Source: Mesobacillus maritimus (GTDB lineage: Bacteria > Bacillota > Bacilli > Bacillales > Cytobacillaceae). Taken from it: DNA of 64,000 bases. Made by a program: the position numbers and the translations under genes. Below the pieces are notes generated by a model. The model ran no database searches. It worked only from the letters and a program-made list of their open reading frames with translations, and was not told the origin of the DNA. Positions 17,901 through 26,199 of the stretch are shown here, in pieces (position 1 is the first letter of the stretch; each line of letters begins with the position of its first letter). The stretch spans positions 1 to 64,000 of the forward strand of contig NZ_JACWFH010000023.1 of NCBI RefSeq assembly GCF_019749255.1. The letters are read 5' to 3'.

Positions 17901-17945
17901 CTCTAGACCTAAATATCAATTTCCTCATTGCGCTTAGGTCTAGAG
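17901..17945. repeat. 12-base perfect inverted repeat
   Basis: CTCTAGACCTAA and TTAGGTCTAGAG with a 21-base spacer, in a gene-free region. It lacks a T-run and is not next to a gene end. Confidence 0.6.
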
Positions 17946-18055
17946 ATGTTCTTTAGGATTTTGTAAATAACTCATAATTTTAATAACGGGTTCTGATACC
18001 CGTCACATGACCTTTATTTGCTCTAAAGAATGTATGTTAATACGAATAACTAATT

Positions 18056-18084
18056 GCACCGCGTTTTGCGGTGCCTTTGTTTAC
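18056..18084 (+). terminator. GC-rich hairpin, probable terminator
   Basis: GCACCGC, loop GTTTT, GCGGTGC, then CTTTGTTT. No plus-strand gene ends directly before it, so it may end a small unrecognised transcript or back up the terminator at 17764. Confidence 0.5.
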
Positions 18085-18200
18085 TTAAAAAAGGTATAAC
18101 TCAAAAACTATGTAGTTTAGATAAAAAAACAGATCAAGTAACTCCTTAGAACACTGAAATTAGGGTCATGGATGTGGTGAAAACTTTAGAATGCCAATAA

Positions 18201-18232
18201 AAATGACGTGTTAATTGGAACACGTCATTTTA
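18201..18232 (-). terminator. Terminator of the esterase gene
   Basis: A 12-base perfect stem, AAATGACGTGTT with AACACGTCATTT, around a 6-base loop. A T-run follows on the minus strand. Confidence 0.8.
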
Positions 18233-18254
18233 CTAGTTTATTAAAATCTTTAGG

Positions 18255-19133
18255 TTATTTGCTATTTTCTTTGAACCAATTCATTACCTTCTTAACTTCT
18301 TTGCGATGGTTTGCGAGTTCATTTTTACTTAGTAGTCCTGTTTTAAGATTTCTTGTGAAAAACGACCTTACTAAACATAATATTTCATCGAAGGTTAATA
18401 CACCGCCAACAAAGTCGTGATCCGCACCTTTAATCTCTAGATAGGATGAATTTGTCAGTTCTTTATGTAGTAGTTGGCTTTGGTGAACAGGACAGATTTC
18501 ATCAGTATCACCTTGAATAATTAATACTGGTGGTGTGTCCTCATTTATATAATGAACGGGGTTTGCTAATTTTGCTTTACTACTTTGTTCTTGCACACTT
18601 CCACCAAGAAATTTTGATTCGGGAGAATTAGGGTTATTGTGCCAATCTCCCATTTGTAATAAATCTACTGGGCCAGCCAATGTAACAACCGCATTAACTT
18701 TTTCCGATATAAGCTGTTCTTTAGATGAAAACTCAGGATGATCTGCACTTAATGCAGCTAAAGTCGCTAAATGTCCTCCTGAGGAATGTCCCCAAATTCC
18801 AACTTTATCTTCGTTAATATTATAGTCTCTGGCATTTGATTTAACCCACCGTATTGCTTCTTTCACATCAAGTAATGGTGCAGGAAAAATGGCCTCTCCA
18901 CTCAACCGAAAATTAATATTGATACATACAAAACCATATTTGGCGAAGGAGGCATTCCATTCGCCACCTACTTTTCGTTTATCACCCGACATCCATCCTC
19001 CACCGTGTACATAAATAATAGCAGGAAAGGTTTCCTCTGAAGCCACCGGTTTAATGATATCAAGTTTTAACTCACGCTCTACCGTTTGACCGTATACAAT
19101 ATCTACTAATTCCTCAGTTTGATAGATTTCCAT
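18255..19133 (-). CDS. Alpha/beta hydrolase (esterase/lipase, HGG type)
   Basis: A 292-residue cytoplasmic carboxylesterase-like protein. The oxyanion-hole HGGGW (about 42-46), nucleophile elbow GHSSGG (about 115-120), Asp in QGDTDE and His in GADHDF complete the catalytic triad expected of BD-FAE/HSL-like esterases. It has no signal peptide. The substrate is unknown. GGAGGG precedes the ATG. The gene is transcribed from a consensus-like promoter that overlaps an inverted repeat, and it is divergent from an ArsR-type regulator that probably controls it. Confidence 0.88.
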   Translation of the reverse strand: MEIYQTEELVDIVYGQTVERELKLDIIKPVASEETFPAIIYVHGGGWMSGDKRKVGGEWNASFAKYGFVCININFRLSGEAIFPAPLLDVKEAIRWVKSNARDYNINEDKVGIWGHSSGGHLATLAALSADHPEFSSKEQLISEKVNAVVTLAGPVDLLQMGDWHNNPNSPESKFLGGSVQEQSSKAKLANPVHYINEDTPPVLIIQGDTDEICPVHQSQLLHKELTNSSYLEIKGADHDFVGGVLTFDEILCLVRSFFTRNLKTGLLSKNELANHRKEVKKVMNWFKENSK

Positions 19134-19155
19134 ATATACCCTCCTCTCGTTTATG

Positions 19156-19173
19156 GTTCAATAATAATTGAAC
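19156..19173. promoter_or_regulatory. Candidate operator of the esterase promoter
   Basis: GTTCAAT, AATA, ATTGAAC: a perfect dyad that overlaps the -10 element of the esterase promoter. Its place between the esterase and the ArsR-type gene makes it the likely repressor site. Confidence 0.5.
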
Positions 19174-19189
19174 TATAAATTTAAGTCAA
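19161..19189 (-). promoter_or_regulatory. Sigma-A promoter of the esterase gene
   Basis: Minus strand TTGACT (19189-19184), a 17-base spacer and TATTAT (19166-19161). Confidence 0.65.
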
Positions 19190-19231
19190 TATATGTTAAA
19201 CTAAAATTACAATCTATAAGGGAGAAATAGT

Positions 19232-20110
19232 ATGACGATAAAAATCTTAGATTCGATTGTTTATGAGGTATTACTTAGCTTTTCGCTATATAAAAGACAA
19301 ACACATCTGAAGTACTTGACTATTTCAAAGGATTGGTATGCAAACACGAAAGATAAAATATCTGAGGTTTTACATAAGGAAATCTTAGAACTAGAGGATT
19401 TGCTATTTGAAGATTTATCAGTTCACTTAATCGAACATTGTCCGTATAACAATTTTAGAGGATATCATTTATGGCTTTCTCAACTACCTCTTGGGGAATT
19501 GTACGAATTATTGGCACCTTATGTTAGCGAAAAAAGAGGAATGCCCAATGATTTAGAGGCCAGGAGAACAAAACATCTTTCGTTATTATTAAAGTGGTAT
19601 GAGGAATATTTTCTTGATATTGAGGAAATGGTAACGACTATCTTAACTGATCAGATAAAGAATCTTGATAAAACAGGTCTACAGAATTACCCCTTTCGTG
19701 AAATAGAAAAAATAACAAAGGGATTTGATATCGAAAATTTACAAGTTACGGAGGTTGTTCTTGCTCCTTCTTGGCATTTTCGCCCTTTATCTTTAATTGA
19801 TATCTTCAATCATAAAGTCGTTCTTACCTATCCTTGTGTAATGAGTATTCAGCATGAAACATTGTTAATCACGAAAGCACTTGCTGAGGAAAAACGGTTA
19901 AAAATTCTTAGTAGTATGAAAGATGATAGCAAAACATTTACTGACCTTGTTCATCTGATGGGAATGTCAAAGGGGAATATCCATCATCACTTATTGCTGC
20001 TTCGTTCCGCAGGTCTATTGAAAATAACGCCTACCAGACAAGATTATTTTCATTATAAATTTAGACACAGTAGAGTTCAGGATCTTTCTGATTTATTGTT
20101 AGAATATTAA
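19232..20110 (+). CDS. ArsR-type regulator with long N-terminal sensor domain
   Basis: A 292-residue protein whose last 80 residues form an ArsR winged helix (LAEEKRLKILSSMKDDSKTF, then MSKGNIHHHLLLLRSAGLL with the typical HHHL turn). The first 200 residues are a DUF5937-like helical domain that may bind a ligand or oligomerise. No metal-binding CxC is seen. GGGAGAAATAGT precedes the ATG. It is divergent from the esterase gene with a 98-base shared promoter region, so it probably regulates the esterase and itself. Confidence 0.78.
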   Translation: MTIKILDSIVYEVLLSFSLYKRQTHLKYLTISKDWYANTKDKISEVLHKEILELEDLLFEDLSVHLIEHCPYNNFRGYHLWLSQLPLGELYELLAPYVSEKRGMPNDLEARRTKHLSLLLKWYEEYFLDIEEMVTTILTDQIKNLDKTGLQNYPFREIEKITKGFDIENLQVTEVVLAPSWHFRPLSLIDIFNHKVVLTYPCVMSIQHETLLITKALAEEKRLKILSSMKDDSKTFTDLVHLMGMSKGNIHHHLLLLRSAGLLKITPTRQDYFHYKFRHSRVQDLSDLLLEY

Positions 20111-20274
20111 TATTATGCTGTCACCTTTGAAAGGCGGTTTAAATTACAAATTTTTGTCTATAAGATTGTACCCTATAATGTGGACTAACAGAAAACTCTA
20201 TAAGTCTGTTTTTATATGCAAATTGAATTACAAAAACAACCGTGGCTATTACCTAAATACCTACCAATCAACAA

Positions 20275-20315
20275 AAATAGACCATCAACATTAACTACAA
20301 TTTGATGGTCTATTT
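20275..20315 (+). terminator. Intrinsic terminator after the ArsR-type gene
   Basis: AAATAGACCATCA and TGATGGTCTATTT form a 13-base perfect stem. A-rich and T-rich flanks allow use in both directions. Confidence 0.65.
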
Positions 20316-20424
20316 CATTTGCATTTTAACGTTTGTGTAACAGGTATCTAAACATTTTATCATTTGAATATCTACCAAACATTGAGGGTATTTTAATTTT
20401 ATTAATTGACCTGAGGTAACTTCT

Positions 20425-21093
20425 ATGACATTGATCCTCAAGATTTTCGTGCTCTATCTCATTACCATTGCCATCATGAGAATCATGGGAAAATCAACGA
20501 TTATTCAAATGACTCCCTACGATTTGGTTGCGATTATTATCGTTGGTACCGTTGCCGCAGAGCCACTGATTAGTACGGATTTTTATCCGACGGTTTCGGC
20601 TTTAGCAATCCTTGTGATTCTCCATATTTTGTTTTCGAAGATGACCTTATGGCAATGGGGCAATCGCTTGTTTTTAGGTGAGCCTACGATTTTAATTAAG
20701 CATGGAGAAATAGTTGAAGATAATATGGAAAAATCAAGATTGTCTTATGCACAACTATTGTCTATTTTACGAAGCAAAGGCTACCCTACGTTGTCAGACA
20801 TTGATTATGCGATACTCGAGCCAATCGGAGAAGTCAGCATCATTCCTAAAGCAGAAAATACACCGGTAACTGTCCAGCATTTAGAAATTCCCATTAAAGA
20901 TGAAGGTCTGCCGATTGCTGTGATTATTGACGGGCGAATCCAAGGCAGGAATCTTCAATTGCTTGGCAAATCAAAAGAATGGCTAATGGGGAATTTATCG
21001 AAAAATGATTTGGATGTGAAAGATATTCTTTATGCTTATGTAAACGAGAAGACAGAGAAATTGAGTATTCATAAACGACAGGATGCGGAATAG
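20425..21093 (+). CDS. DUF421 (YetF-like) membrane protein
   Basis: A 222-residue protein with three N-terminal membrane segments (about 1-20, 35-52, 58-75), RIMGKSTIIQMTPYDLVAII in the first cytoplasmic loop, and a soluble C-terminal domain with GEPTILIKHGEIVEDNMEKS and LRSKGYPTLSDIDYAILEPIGE read in pieces. These are hallmarks of the YetF/YcaP/YrbG family, which includes a germination-related member in Bacillus. TGAGGT lies upstream of the ATG. It is a single gene and its precise role is unknown. Confidence 0.88.
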   Translation: MTLILKIFVLYLITIAIMRIMGKSTIIQMTPYDLVAIIIVGTVAAEPLISTDFYPTVSALAILVILHILFSKMTLWQWGNRLFLGEPTILIKHGEIVEDNMEKSRLSYAQLLSILRSKGYPTLSDIDYAILEPIGEVSIIPKAENTPVTVQHLEIPIKDEGLPIAVIIDGRIQGRNLQLLGKSKEWLMGNLSKNDLDVKDILYAYVNEKTEKLSIHKRQDAE

Positions 21094-21266
21094 ACTGTGT
21101 GGGGTTACCTACATGGTCTTTTTTGTTTATATAAAAACTCAAATTTATTCACCGAACGAACACAATGTCACTCTGCTATTGTGAAACAATTGCTCAGGTA
21201 CGTTAAGCCCCCTAGCTTTACCTCTCCCTTTCTTTTTATTAGTTACTATTTATGAAAAAAAGCCAT

Positions 21267-21305
21267 AAAAAAACAACTTTGTCCTTTTGTACAAAGCCGT
21301 TTTTC
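21267..21305. terminator. Bidirectional intrinsic terminator
   Basis: AACAACTTTGT and ACAAAGCCGTT arms with a 2-base internal loop, T-runs on both strands. It ends the VOC gene on the minus strand. Confidence 0.65.
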
Positions 21306-21322
21306 TAGTATTATCGTATGTA

Positions 21323-21745
21323 CTAACCTTGATGGCCTTCAGTGTAAATTTGGAAGGTGACACCGAATTTATCTTTAATGACCCCGTAAGCAGGACTGAA
21401 ACTTGTTTCTAATAGGGGCATTTGAACTTGTCCGCCATCCTGTAAAGCGTCAAAAATTGGGCGGGCTTTGTCTGCATCGTCAAACGTAATACAAATGGTC
21501 ACCAGGTTTCCTTTTTGATCTGGTTGACCTGGGAAGGTATCTGAAAACATTATTAATGACTCTCCAACCTTTATCGTAGCGTGTGCAACAAGGTCTTTCG
21601 CATCTTCAGGGTAAGGAGAATCTGGGGTAGTAGGCATTTCACCAAATGTAATTACACCTAAGTTTTCAGCATGAAATACCTTTTCGTAAAATCCAATCGC
21701 TTCTCTTGTATTTCCGTTCAATTGTAAATAAGGAAAACATTGCAT
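21323..21745 (-). CDS. VOC/glyoxalase superfamily protein, PhnB-like
   Basis: A 140-residue protein of the YjdN/PhnB-like subgroup. It opens with QCFPYLQLNGNTREAIGFYEKVF, read in pieces, has the MFSDTFPGQ loop and ends in YGVIKDKFGVTFQIYTEG. These proteins fold as paired beta-alpha-beta-beta-beta units and many have lost the metal site. The reaction is unknown. GAGGAGCTG precedes the ATG. It stands alone with its own terminator. Confidence 0.85.
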   Translation of the reverse strand: MQCFPYLQLNGNTREAIGFYEKVFHAENLGVITFGEMPTTPDSPYPEDAKDLVAHATIKVGESLIMFSDTFPGQPDQKGNLVTICITFDDADKARPIFDALQDGGQVQMPLLETSFSPAYGVIKDKFGVTFQIYTEGHQG

Positions 21746-22026
21746 TATTATCAGCTCCTCTGATTTTTTGGATGTATATACTCTAAAATAAGTATAACCA
21801 ACCAGATTGGGAATTACACCAAAATTCTGATTATTTTAATTTGTTTCATATCAAGTGCTATTCACATTAGGAAAACGTGCTTAATAAGAATTAATCCCTA
21901 TTTTTTGCCTCTACCTTTTCCCGTATACTATACTTGTGAATGTTGTTTTTCTACATAAAAATGTTACCACTTTAAAATTGTTAAACTCAAATAATACGGA
22001 AAAAGAAACAAGGATGTGAAAATCAA

Positions 22027-22449
22027 ATGTTCTATATTAGAGATATCGAAGAAATTATAAAAAACACTTTACTTGAGCTTCAATTAAACTTAAGTTATGA
22101 GTTTAATCATGACATCGTAGCACCGATGAGTTTTAATGTTACCACCAATACCATAAAGTTTAATTATCTCCACGTGAATGGTTTTCTAAGTCGTATAAAG
22201 ATGAAAGAAACCCCTGAAAATTTGATTAAAATTCTTGTTTACCATGAGATTGGTTATTATCTCGATTATAAGAAAAACAAGTATGACTTACGAACTCTTA
22301 TGTACGGGGAAGATGAAGAAATTGAACAGCTTAAAACTCAAATCGAAAATAACGCATGGGAGTATGGGAGATCTTTGGTACCCGAAGAACTTCTAGGTTC
22401 CTATGATAAAATACGTGAATTGAATAAAGTCCAAATACCGAATTTTTAA
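22027..22449 (+). CDS. ImmA/IrrE-like protein with degenerate metallopeptidase motif
   Basis: A 140-residue protein of no exact known family. Its centre reads YHEIGYYLDYKK (about 73-84), which looks like an HExGH zinc motif with the second His changed to Tyr. It is followed 30 residues later by IENNAWEYGRSLVPEELL, the position and style of the third-ligand helix in ImmA/IrrE (DUF955) peptidases. Loss of the His suggests no zinc protease activity, or a different metal geometry. AAGGATGTG precedes the ATG. It is monocistronic. Confidence 0.6.
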   Translation: MFYIRDIEEIIKNTLLELQLNLSYEFNHDIVAPMSFNVTTNTIKFNYLHVNGFLSRIKMKETPENLIKILVYHEIGYYLDYKKNKYDLRTLMYGEDEEIEQLKTQIENNAWEYGRSLVPEELLGSYDKIRELNKVQIPNF

Positions 22450-22563
22450 GTCATTTGTTTTGGTGCCTGAGTAATAAACAAATCCGGATTCGTTTTATAG
22501 ATCCCATTTGAGAGATAGCACTTTCCGGAAATGCACTCGATGTTAACAGCTACATTATCGATT

Positions 22564-22612
22564 AAAGCTTCCCTCACTCGCGTCTTGCAGGTTGGGGGAG
22601 GGAAGTTTTATA
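22564..22612 (+). terminator. Probable intrinsic terminator
   Basis: CTTCCCTC and GAGGGAAG arms (8 bases, long loop) followed by TTTTAT, about 120 bases after the 22027-22449 gene. Confidence 0.5.
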
Positions 22613-22720
22613 AAAAATGATTACTTCTAGTCGATATTTGTCTATAAATAGCTAGATGGCTTAAATTTTGATACTAACAACAAAGCGCTTATTCTTAAAA
22701 ATTCACCCTAAGGGGAACAA

Positions 22721-23329
22721 CTACAAACTCTCAGGCAAATGGTATTTATACATTTTTAATGCATTCGTATTTTCTCCTAAAACAGCCAAAACTTTTGGAT
22801 GTGGCTTGGCATGGATTACTGGATAATCCTTTTCACCAAGGTCTTCATTAATGGGAAAAGCTAATTTTTCTTCTTCAGTTGAAAACTGTGCATCAATTCC
22901 CTCTTTATTCCCTCGAGCATCAACCCTAATCCATTTATTAAGTGATTTCAGAAAGATTGCGTTCAAAGCGTGAATACAATAACCTTTTTCTGGAGTATCA
23001 AATAACATCAATCTTTGATAACAGAAACCAGTTGGGATTCCTTGTGAACGTAATAAAGACGCTAAAAGATGTGATTTTGCATAACAAATTCCCTCTTTAA
23101 AGTCTAATACTTCCGATGCATGACAAGTAACCCGATCCGATTGAATATCCCATGAATGAGCAATCTCATCACGAACAAATTCAAAAGCGATTTTTGCTTT
23201 TTCAATTTCCGTTTGAAATGGATGAAAAAGTTCATCTGCCTTTTCCTTGATCATTGGATTAGAATAATTAACTTCCGCTAACTCTAGTAAATAATCATCT
23301 AATTTTTCCGAGTCACAGAACAATTTCAT
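22721..23329 (-). CDS. Transglutaminase-like cysteine peptidase-fold protein
   Basis: A 202-residue protein with the transglutaminase-like triad: Cys in GICYAKSHLLASLLR, His in GYCIHALNAIF and Asp in WIRVDARGN. It has no signal peptide, so it is cytoplasmic. Such proteins act as amidases, peptidases or transglutaminases and the substrate cannot be assigned. The ATG at 23329 directly follows GGGAGAAGGAGG. An in-frame TTG at 23347 would place the ribosome binding site inside the gene. Confidence 0.8.
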   Translation of the reverse strand: MKLFCDSEKLDDYLLELAEVNYSNPMIKEKADELFHPFQTEIEKAKIAFEFVRDEIAHSWDIQSDRVTCHASEVLDFKEGICYAKSHLLASLLRSQGIPTGFCYQRLMLFDTPEKGYCIHALNAIFLKSLNKWIRVDARGNKEGIDAQFSTEEEKLAFPINEDLGEKDYPVIHAKPHPKVLAVLGENTNALKMYKYHLPESL

Positions 23330-23610
23330 ACCTCCTTCTCCCTTCAACCAAACACATAATATTTATATAAATATCATCCCATTACTTACTGAAGCGATTT
23401 AGTGATTTCTGTTTGTGTGATACCATTCTTGTGCTTCATAGGGCGCGAATGATTACACGTATGTTATATTCTGTACACTGAAAGTAATTAATTTTTAGCG
23501 TACTTCATGTCTTCTATGATTTTTGATAAATCTTGCAGTCTCCATATTTCCTACTCTCAGCATTCGAAATTGTATTTCTACCCTTTAAATCAGACCTACT
23601 TTCGAAACAC

Positions 23611-24461
23611 CTACCTATAATCTTTAATACCATTTTCAAAGGCTTGTCTATCATGATTCTCAATCCCATGCAATGCTTCTTGTAGGGCGAATGTACTTTT
23701 GTAAAATAGCACGCGCTCTGGATGTCGATACACAATTCAAAAAATTCTTTCCCATAGCTAGCAAGGATTCCAGCAAAGTCATAGGCTGGGTCTCCGATAC
23801 CTGAACCGCCAAAATCAATGATTCCAGATATCCTGCGATTTTCCGGAGTCCATAGGATATTAGATGAGCCGAAATCACCATGAATCAGTGTTGTTTTCAC
23901 ATTTAAAAGAATCCCGTTTATTAAGGTCTCAAAAGAGTGATTAATTTCGTTTTGAGCTTCTTTTCTGATATACGGAAATAGTTTAGTTTGTATTTTCTCA
24001 AATAGTTCGGTCATTTCCACCTTTGGGTGATTGGGCTGTAGGTTCAAAGCATTGCGTACCTTCTCTTCTGACACAGAGTGCAACTCTGTAAGAAAACCTA
24101 CGAGTTGCGATGCCAAATTACTTATCATCTCAGGACTTTCAATTTTTTCTAAACTTTCTTTCCAGAAAGGCTCCCCCTTAATAAGGTTGTACCCAGCAAA
24201 AACGTTTCCAGGCTCTAAACGTTTAAAAGAATAATAGGTTGGATGTGGAATTGAAATAGAAATGATATTTTTAAGATATTTCAAAAGCGCAGCTTCTTGT
24301 ATCAAAGGTGATATGCCATTTTCATATTTTGGAAACCTAAAAACCAAAGAATTGTTTATGATTAACACATCATTATTTTGTCCAAGGCCATTCAGATAAC
24401 TGTCTACAATCACAAGATCAGGGTAAACCTGTTTAATGTGTTCAATATAGGAACTACTCAT
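23611..24461 (-). pseudogene. Aminoglycoside phosphotransferase-family kinase, frameshifted near 3' end
   Basis: An APH-fold kinase of about 280 residues. The ATG at 24461 has AGGAGG 8 bases upstream. The uninterrupted frame upstream to 24509 is only translated repeat sequence. Catalytic motifs are intact: HGDFGSSNILW and GIIDFGGSGIGDPAYDFA. After about position 23740 the frame loses sense. From 23718 another frame continues with ERVLFYKSTFALQEALHG and GIKDYR, ending at TAG 23611, exactly the usual C-terminus of the family. One indel, perhaps with a few missing codons, separates the two parts. Left as read, the first frame runs on to 23514 with an unrelated tail. Confidence 0.75.
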
Positions 24462-24476
24462 ATTGAATCCTCCTAT

Positions 24477-24538
24477 GGTGACAGGCACCTTCCACATTGC
24501 GACAGGCATATTCCATATTATGGAATGTGCCTGTCACC
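24477..24538. repeat. GTGACAGGCACC palindromic repeat (partial + full copy)
   Basis: A lone GGTGACAGGCACCTTCCA half at 24477-24494 precedes a full palindrome at 24500-24537 whose left arm has drifted (GCGACAGGCATATTCCA). It lies between the phosphotransferase start and the next gene's 3' end. Confidence 0.85.
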
Positions 24539-24547
24539 CATTTTACG

Positions 24548-24814
24548 TCACCCATCATACCTCTTAGATAAAAAATACCTCGCATTTGCAAAACAGATGG
24601 TTCCAAAAAGAAATAACATCACGATAAGCCAACTGGCAATAGCTGAATACTCACCTTTAAGAATAAATTCATCCATTAAAGTAACAATCACCATTATGAC
24701 CATAACTACATACAAACCGATTAAATGTTTCATAAGGTATATCACCATCCTACCTCGACTTTTTATCTCCTTTAGTTTACCAAATAAACCCAACCTTTTG
24801 TTCATATAACTCAT
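24548..24814 (-). CDS. Small hypothetical membrane protein
   Basis: An 88-residue frame with two hydrophobic segments (about 27-45 and 60-78) joined by a short acidic loop, and basic residues at both ends, as expected for a small two-pass inner membrane protein. GAAAGGGA is a weak ribosome site upstream of the ATG at 24814. An internal Met at 24803 is also possible. No family is recognised. It may form an operon with the downstream phosphotransferase gene, with the repeat element between them. Confidence 0.45.
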   Translation of the reverse strand: MSYMNKRLGLFGKLKEIKSRGRMVIYLMKHLIGLYVVMVIMVIVTLMDEFILKGEYSAIASWLIVMLFLFGTICFANARYFLSKRYDG

Positions 24815-24903
24815 TCCCTTTCTTTCGTAAAGCGATGTGTTACTTGTAATGGTCGCATATCGGAATCTAAATCAACATTCTTAAAAAAGTTTTTTAAAAA
24901 GTT

Positions 24904-24931
24904 TGTAACGAAATTTGCAGGCATGGTATTA
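24904..24931 (+). promoter_or_regulatory. Upstream copy of an ECF sigma promoter
   Basis: TGTAAC, 16 bases, GTATTA, with the flanking bases (CGAAAT.TGCAG) shared with the copy 193 bases downstream. The following sequence resembles the start of the sigma gene but carries no intact frame. Confidence 0.55.
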
Positions 24932-25096
24932 ATACTTCATACAAGTTGAAAAGAAGGTATTCATAAGTAATCGTAAACGTGAAGAGGAAGAAGCTAACGG
25001 AAAATCTTTAATTCCGTTATAGTTATAGAATCTATTAGAATCCAATTATCTTAAAAGGTTAATAGAAACGGAACGGAAAAATTTTTTAAAAAAGAT

Positions 25097-25124
25097 TGTA
25101 ACGAAATCTGCAGTCGCGGTATTA
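25097..25124 (+). promoter_or_regulatory. ECF-type autoregulatory promoter
   Basis: TGTAAC (25097-25102), a 16-base spacer, GTATTA (25119-25124), directly before the sigma gene. The -35 TGTAACGAAA style is typical of ECF promoters. Confidence 0.65.
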
Positions 25125-25156
25125 CTATTACGAACAGTGAGAGAGAGAAGGTCGTC

Positions 25157-25651
25157 ATGAATAAGCTTGAAGAAGAATATGAAAAAATTCACCCAAAAAT
25201 ATATGCCTTTTTTTATGCCAAGACAGCGAATCGGGAGACGGCTCAAGATCTCTGTCATGATACCTTTTATGAGGCGTGTAAAAACATTACTTCTTTTAAT
25301 GGACATTCCACCTTATCGACGTGGATATTCGCGATTGCGAATAACATTTTAAAAAAGTATTATCGCAAAAATAAGTACCAGCAAAGCTTGATCCAAAAAC
25401 TCGCTACTATTCCGGAAGCTGATATCCACTCCATTGAGGAATTAGCCGAGATTCATGAGGATATGAGAAGGCTGTTGCATCACATTTCGAAATTGGATGA
25501 TGATGCTAGGGAATTAGTGCTCTTAAGGATATACGGAGAGCTAAGCTTTATGGAAATTGGGGAACTATTAGGGAAGTCCGAAACCTATACACGTGTGACC
25601 TTTCACCGGTTAAAATTGCGAATCCAAAAGGAAATGGAGTTATCGATATGA
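25157..25651 (+). CDS. ECF RNA polymerase sigma factor
   Basis: A 164-residue sigma-70 family factor with a region 2 helix set (about 8-75, RETAQDLCHDTFYEACKNI and STLSTWIFAIANNILKKYYR) and a region 4 HTH (about 105-160, LDDDARELVLLRIYGELSF and TRVTFHRLKLRIQ). It directs core polymerase to an alternative set of promoters, presumably in envelope or other stress. Its stop overlaps the anti-sigma start. The promoter upstream looks self-recognised. A homologous leader copy lies upstream, implying a past tandem duplication. Confidence 0.92.
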   Translation: MNKLEEEYEKIHPKIYAFFYAKTANRETAQDLCHDTFYEACKNITSFNGHSTLSTWIFAIANNILKKYYRKNKYQQSLIQKLATIPEADIHSIEELAEIHEDMRRLLHHISKLDDDARELVLLRIYGELSFMEIGELLGKSETYTRVTFHRLKLRIQKEMELSI

Positions 25652-26199
25652 AGAAAGATTGTACGATTACGCGGGATCTATTGCCATTATATGAAGAGGA
25701 TTTATTACAACCAGAAACAAAAGTATTTGTTGATGAGCACCTGCAAAGCTGCCATGATTGTCATCAGATTGCTGAACAATCACAAATACCTCTATCACCA
25801 AAAATAAAGCCAGGACTTTCTTCGAAAAAAATGATTCGGGAAGTAACATTGCGAGTGACATCCATCCAAATATTTTTTGTCGCCATTGCATTTTTGTTAG
25901 CAATGAGCACAAGCAATATGAATGGCAGTAAGGGCTTCGTGTTAACGTATACCCTTTTAGGCGCCATCACTTATTTATTCTATCGTTCTATGATTCTTGC
26001 CTTTTTAATTGCGGCTGTTCCAACCTTCCTGTGGAGTTGTTTGATGTATATGACGGATTTGCTCGGAAACTTTTACACGGAAAGTATGTCAGAAGCTCTC
26101 GGAATTGTCTTAGTATCATTAGTCGTGCACATGCTCTTCACGGTTACCGGGATTGCAATCGGCTTCTGTATTCGTAAAATACTGGAGGAAAACCAATGA
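25648..26199 (+). CDS. Anti-sigma factor with zinc-finger (zf-HC2) domain
   Basis: A 183-residue membrane protein that is translationally coupled (ATGA overlap) to the ECF sigma gene. The N-terminal cytoplasmic domain has CTITRDLLPLYEEDLL and the zinc-binding HLQSCHDC (about 31-38), the standard sigma-sequestering fold. About four hydrophobic segments follow (70-90, 95-112, 115-135, 150-172). It should hold the sigma at the membrane until a signal releases it. The signal is unknown. Confidence 0.88.
   Translation: MKKDCTITRDLLPLYEEDLLQPETKVFVDEHLQSCHDCHQIAEQSQIPLSPKIKPGLSSKKMIREVTLRVTSIQIFFVAIAFLLAMSTSNMNGSKGFVLTYTLLGAITYLFYRSMILAFLIAAVPTFLWSCLMYMTDLLGNFYTESMSEALGIVLVSLVVHMLFTVTGIAIGFCIRKILEENQ

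Noticed and set aside
24462-24509. N-terminal extension of the phosphotransferase
   Set aside because: It is translated from the palindromic repeat and precedes a perfect AGGAGG site and ATG at 24461.
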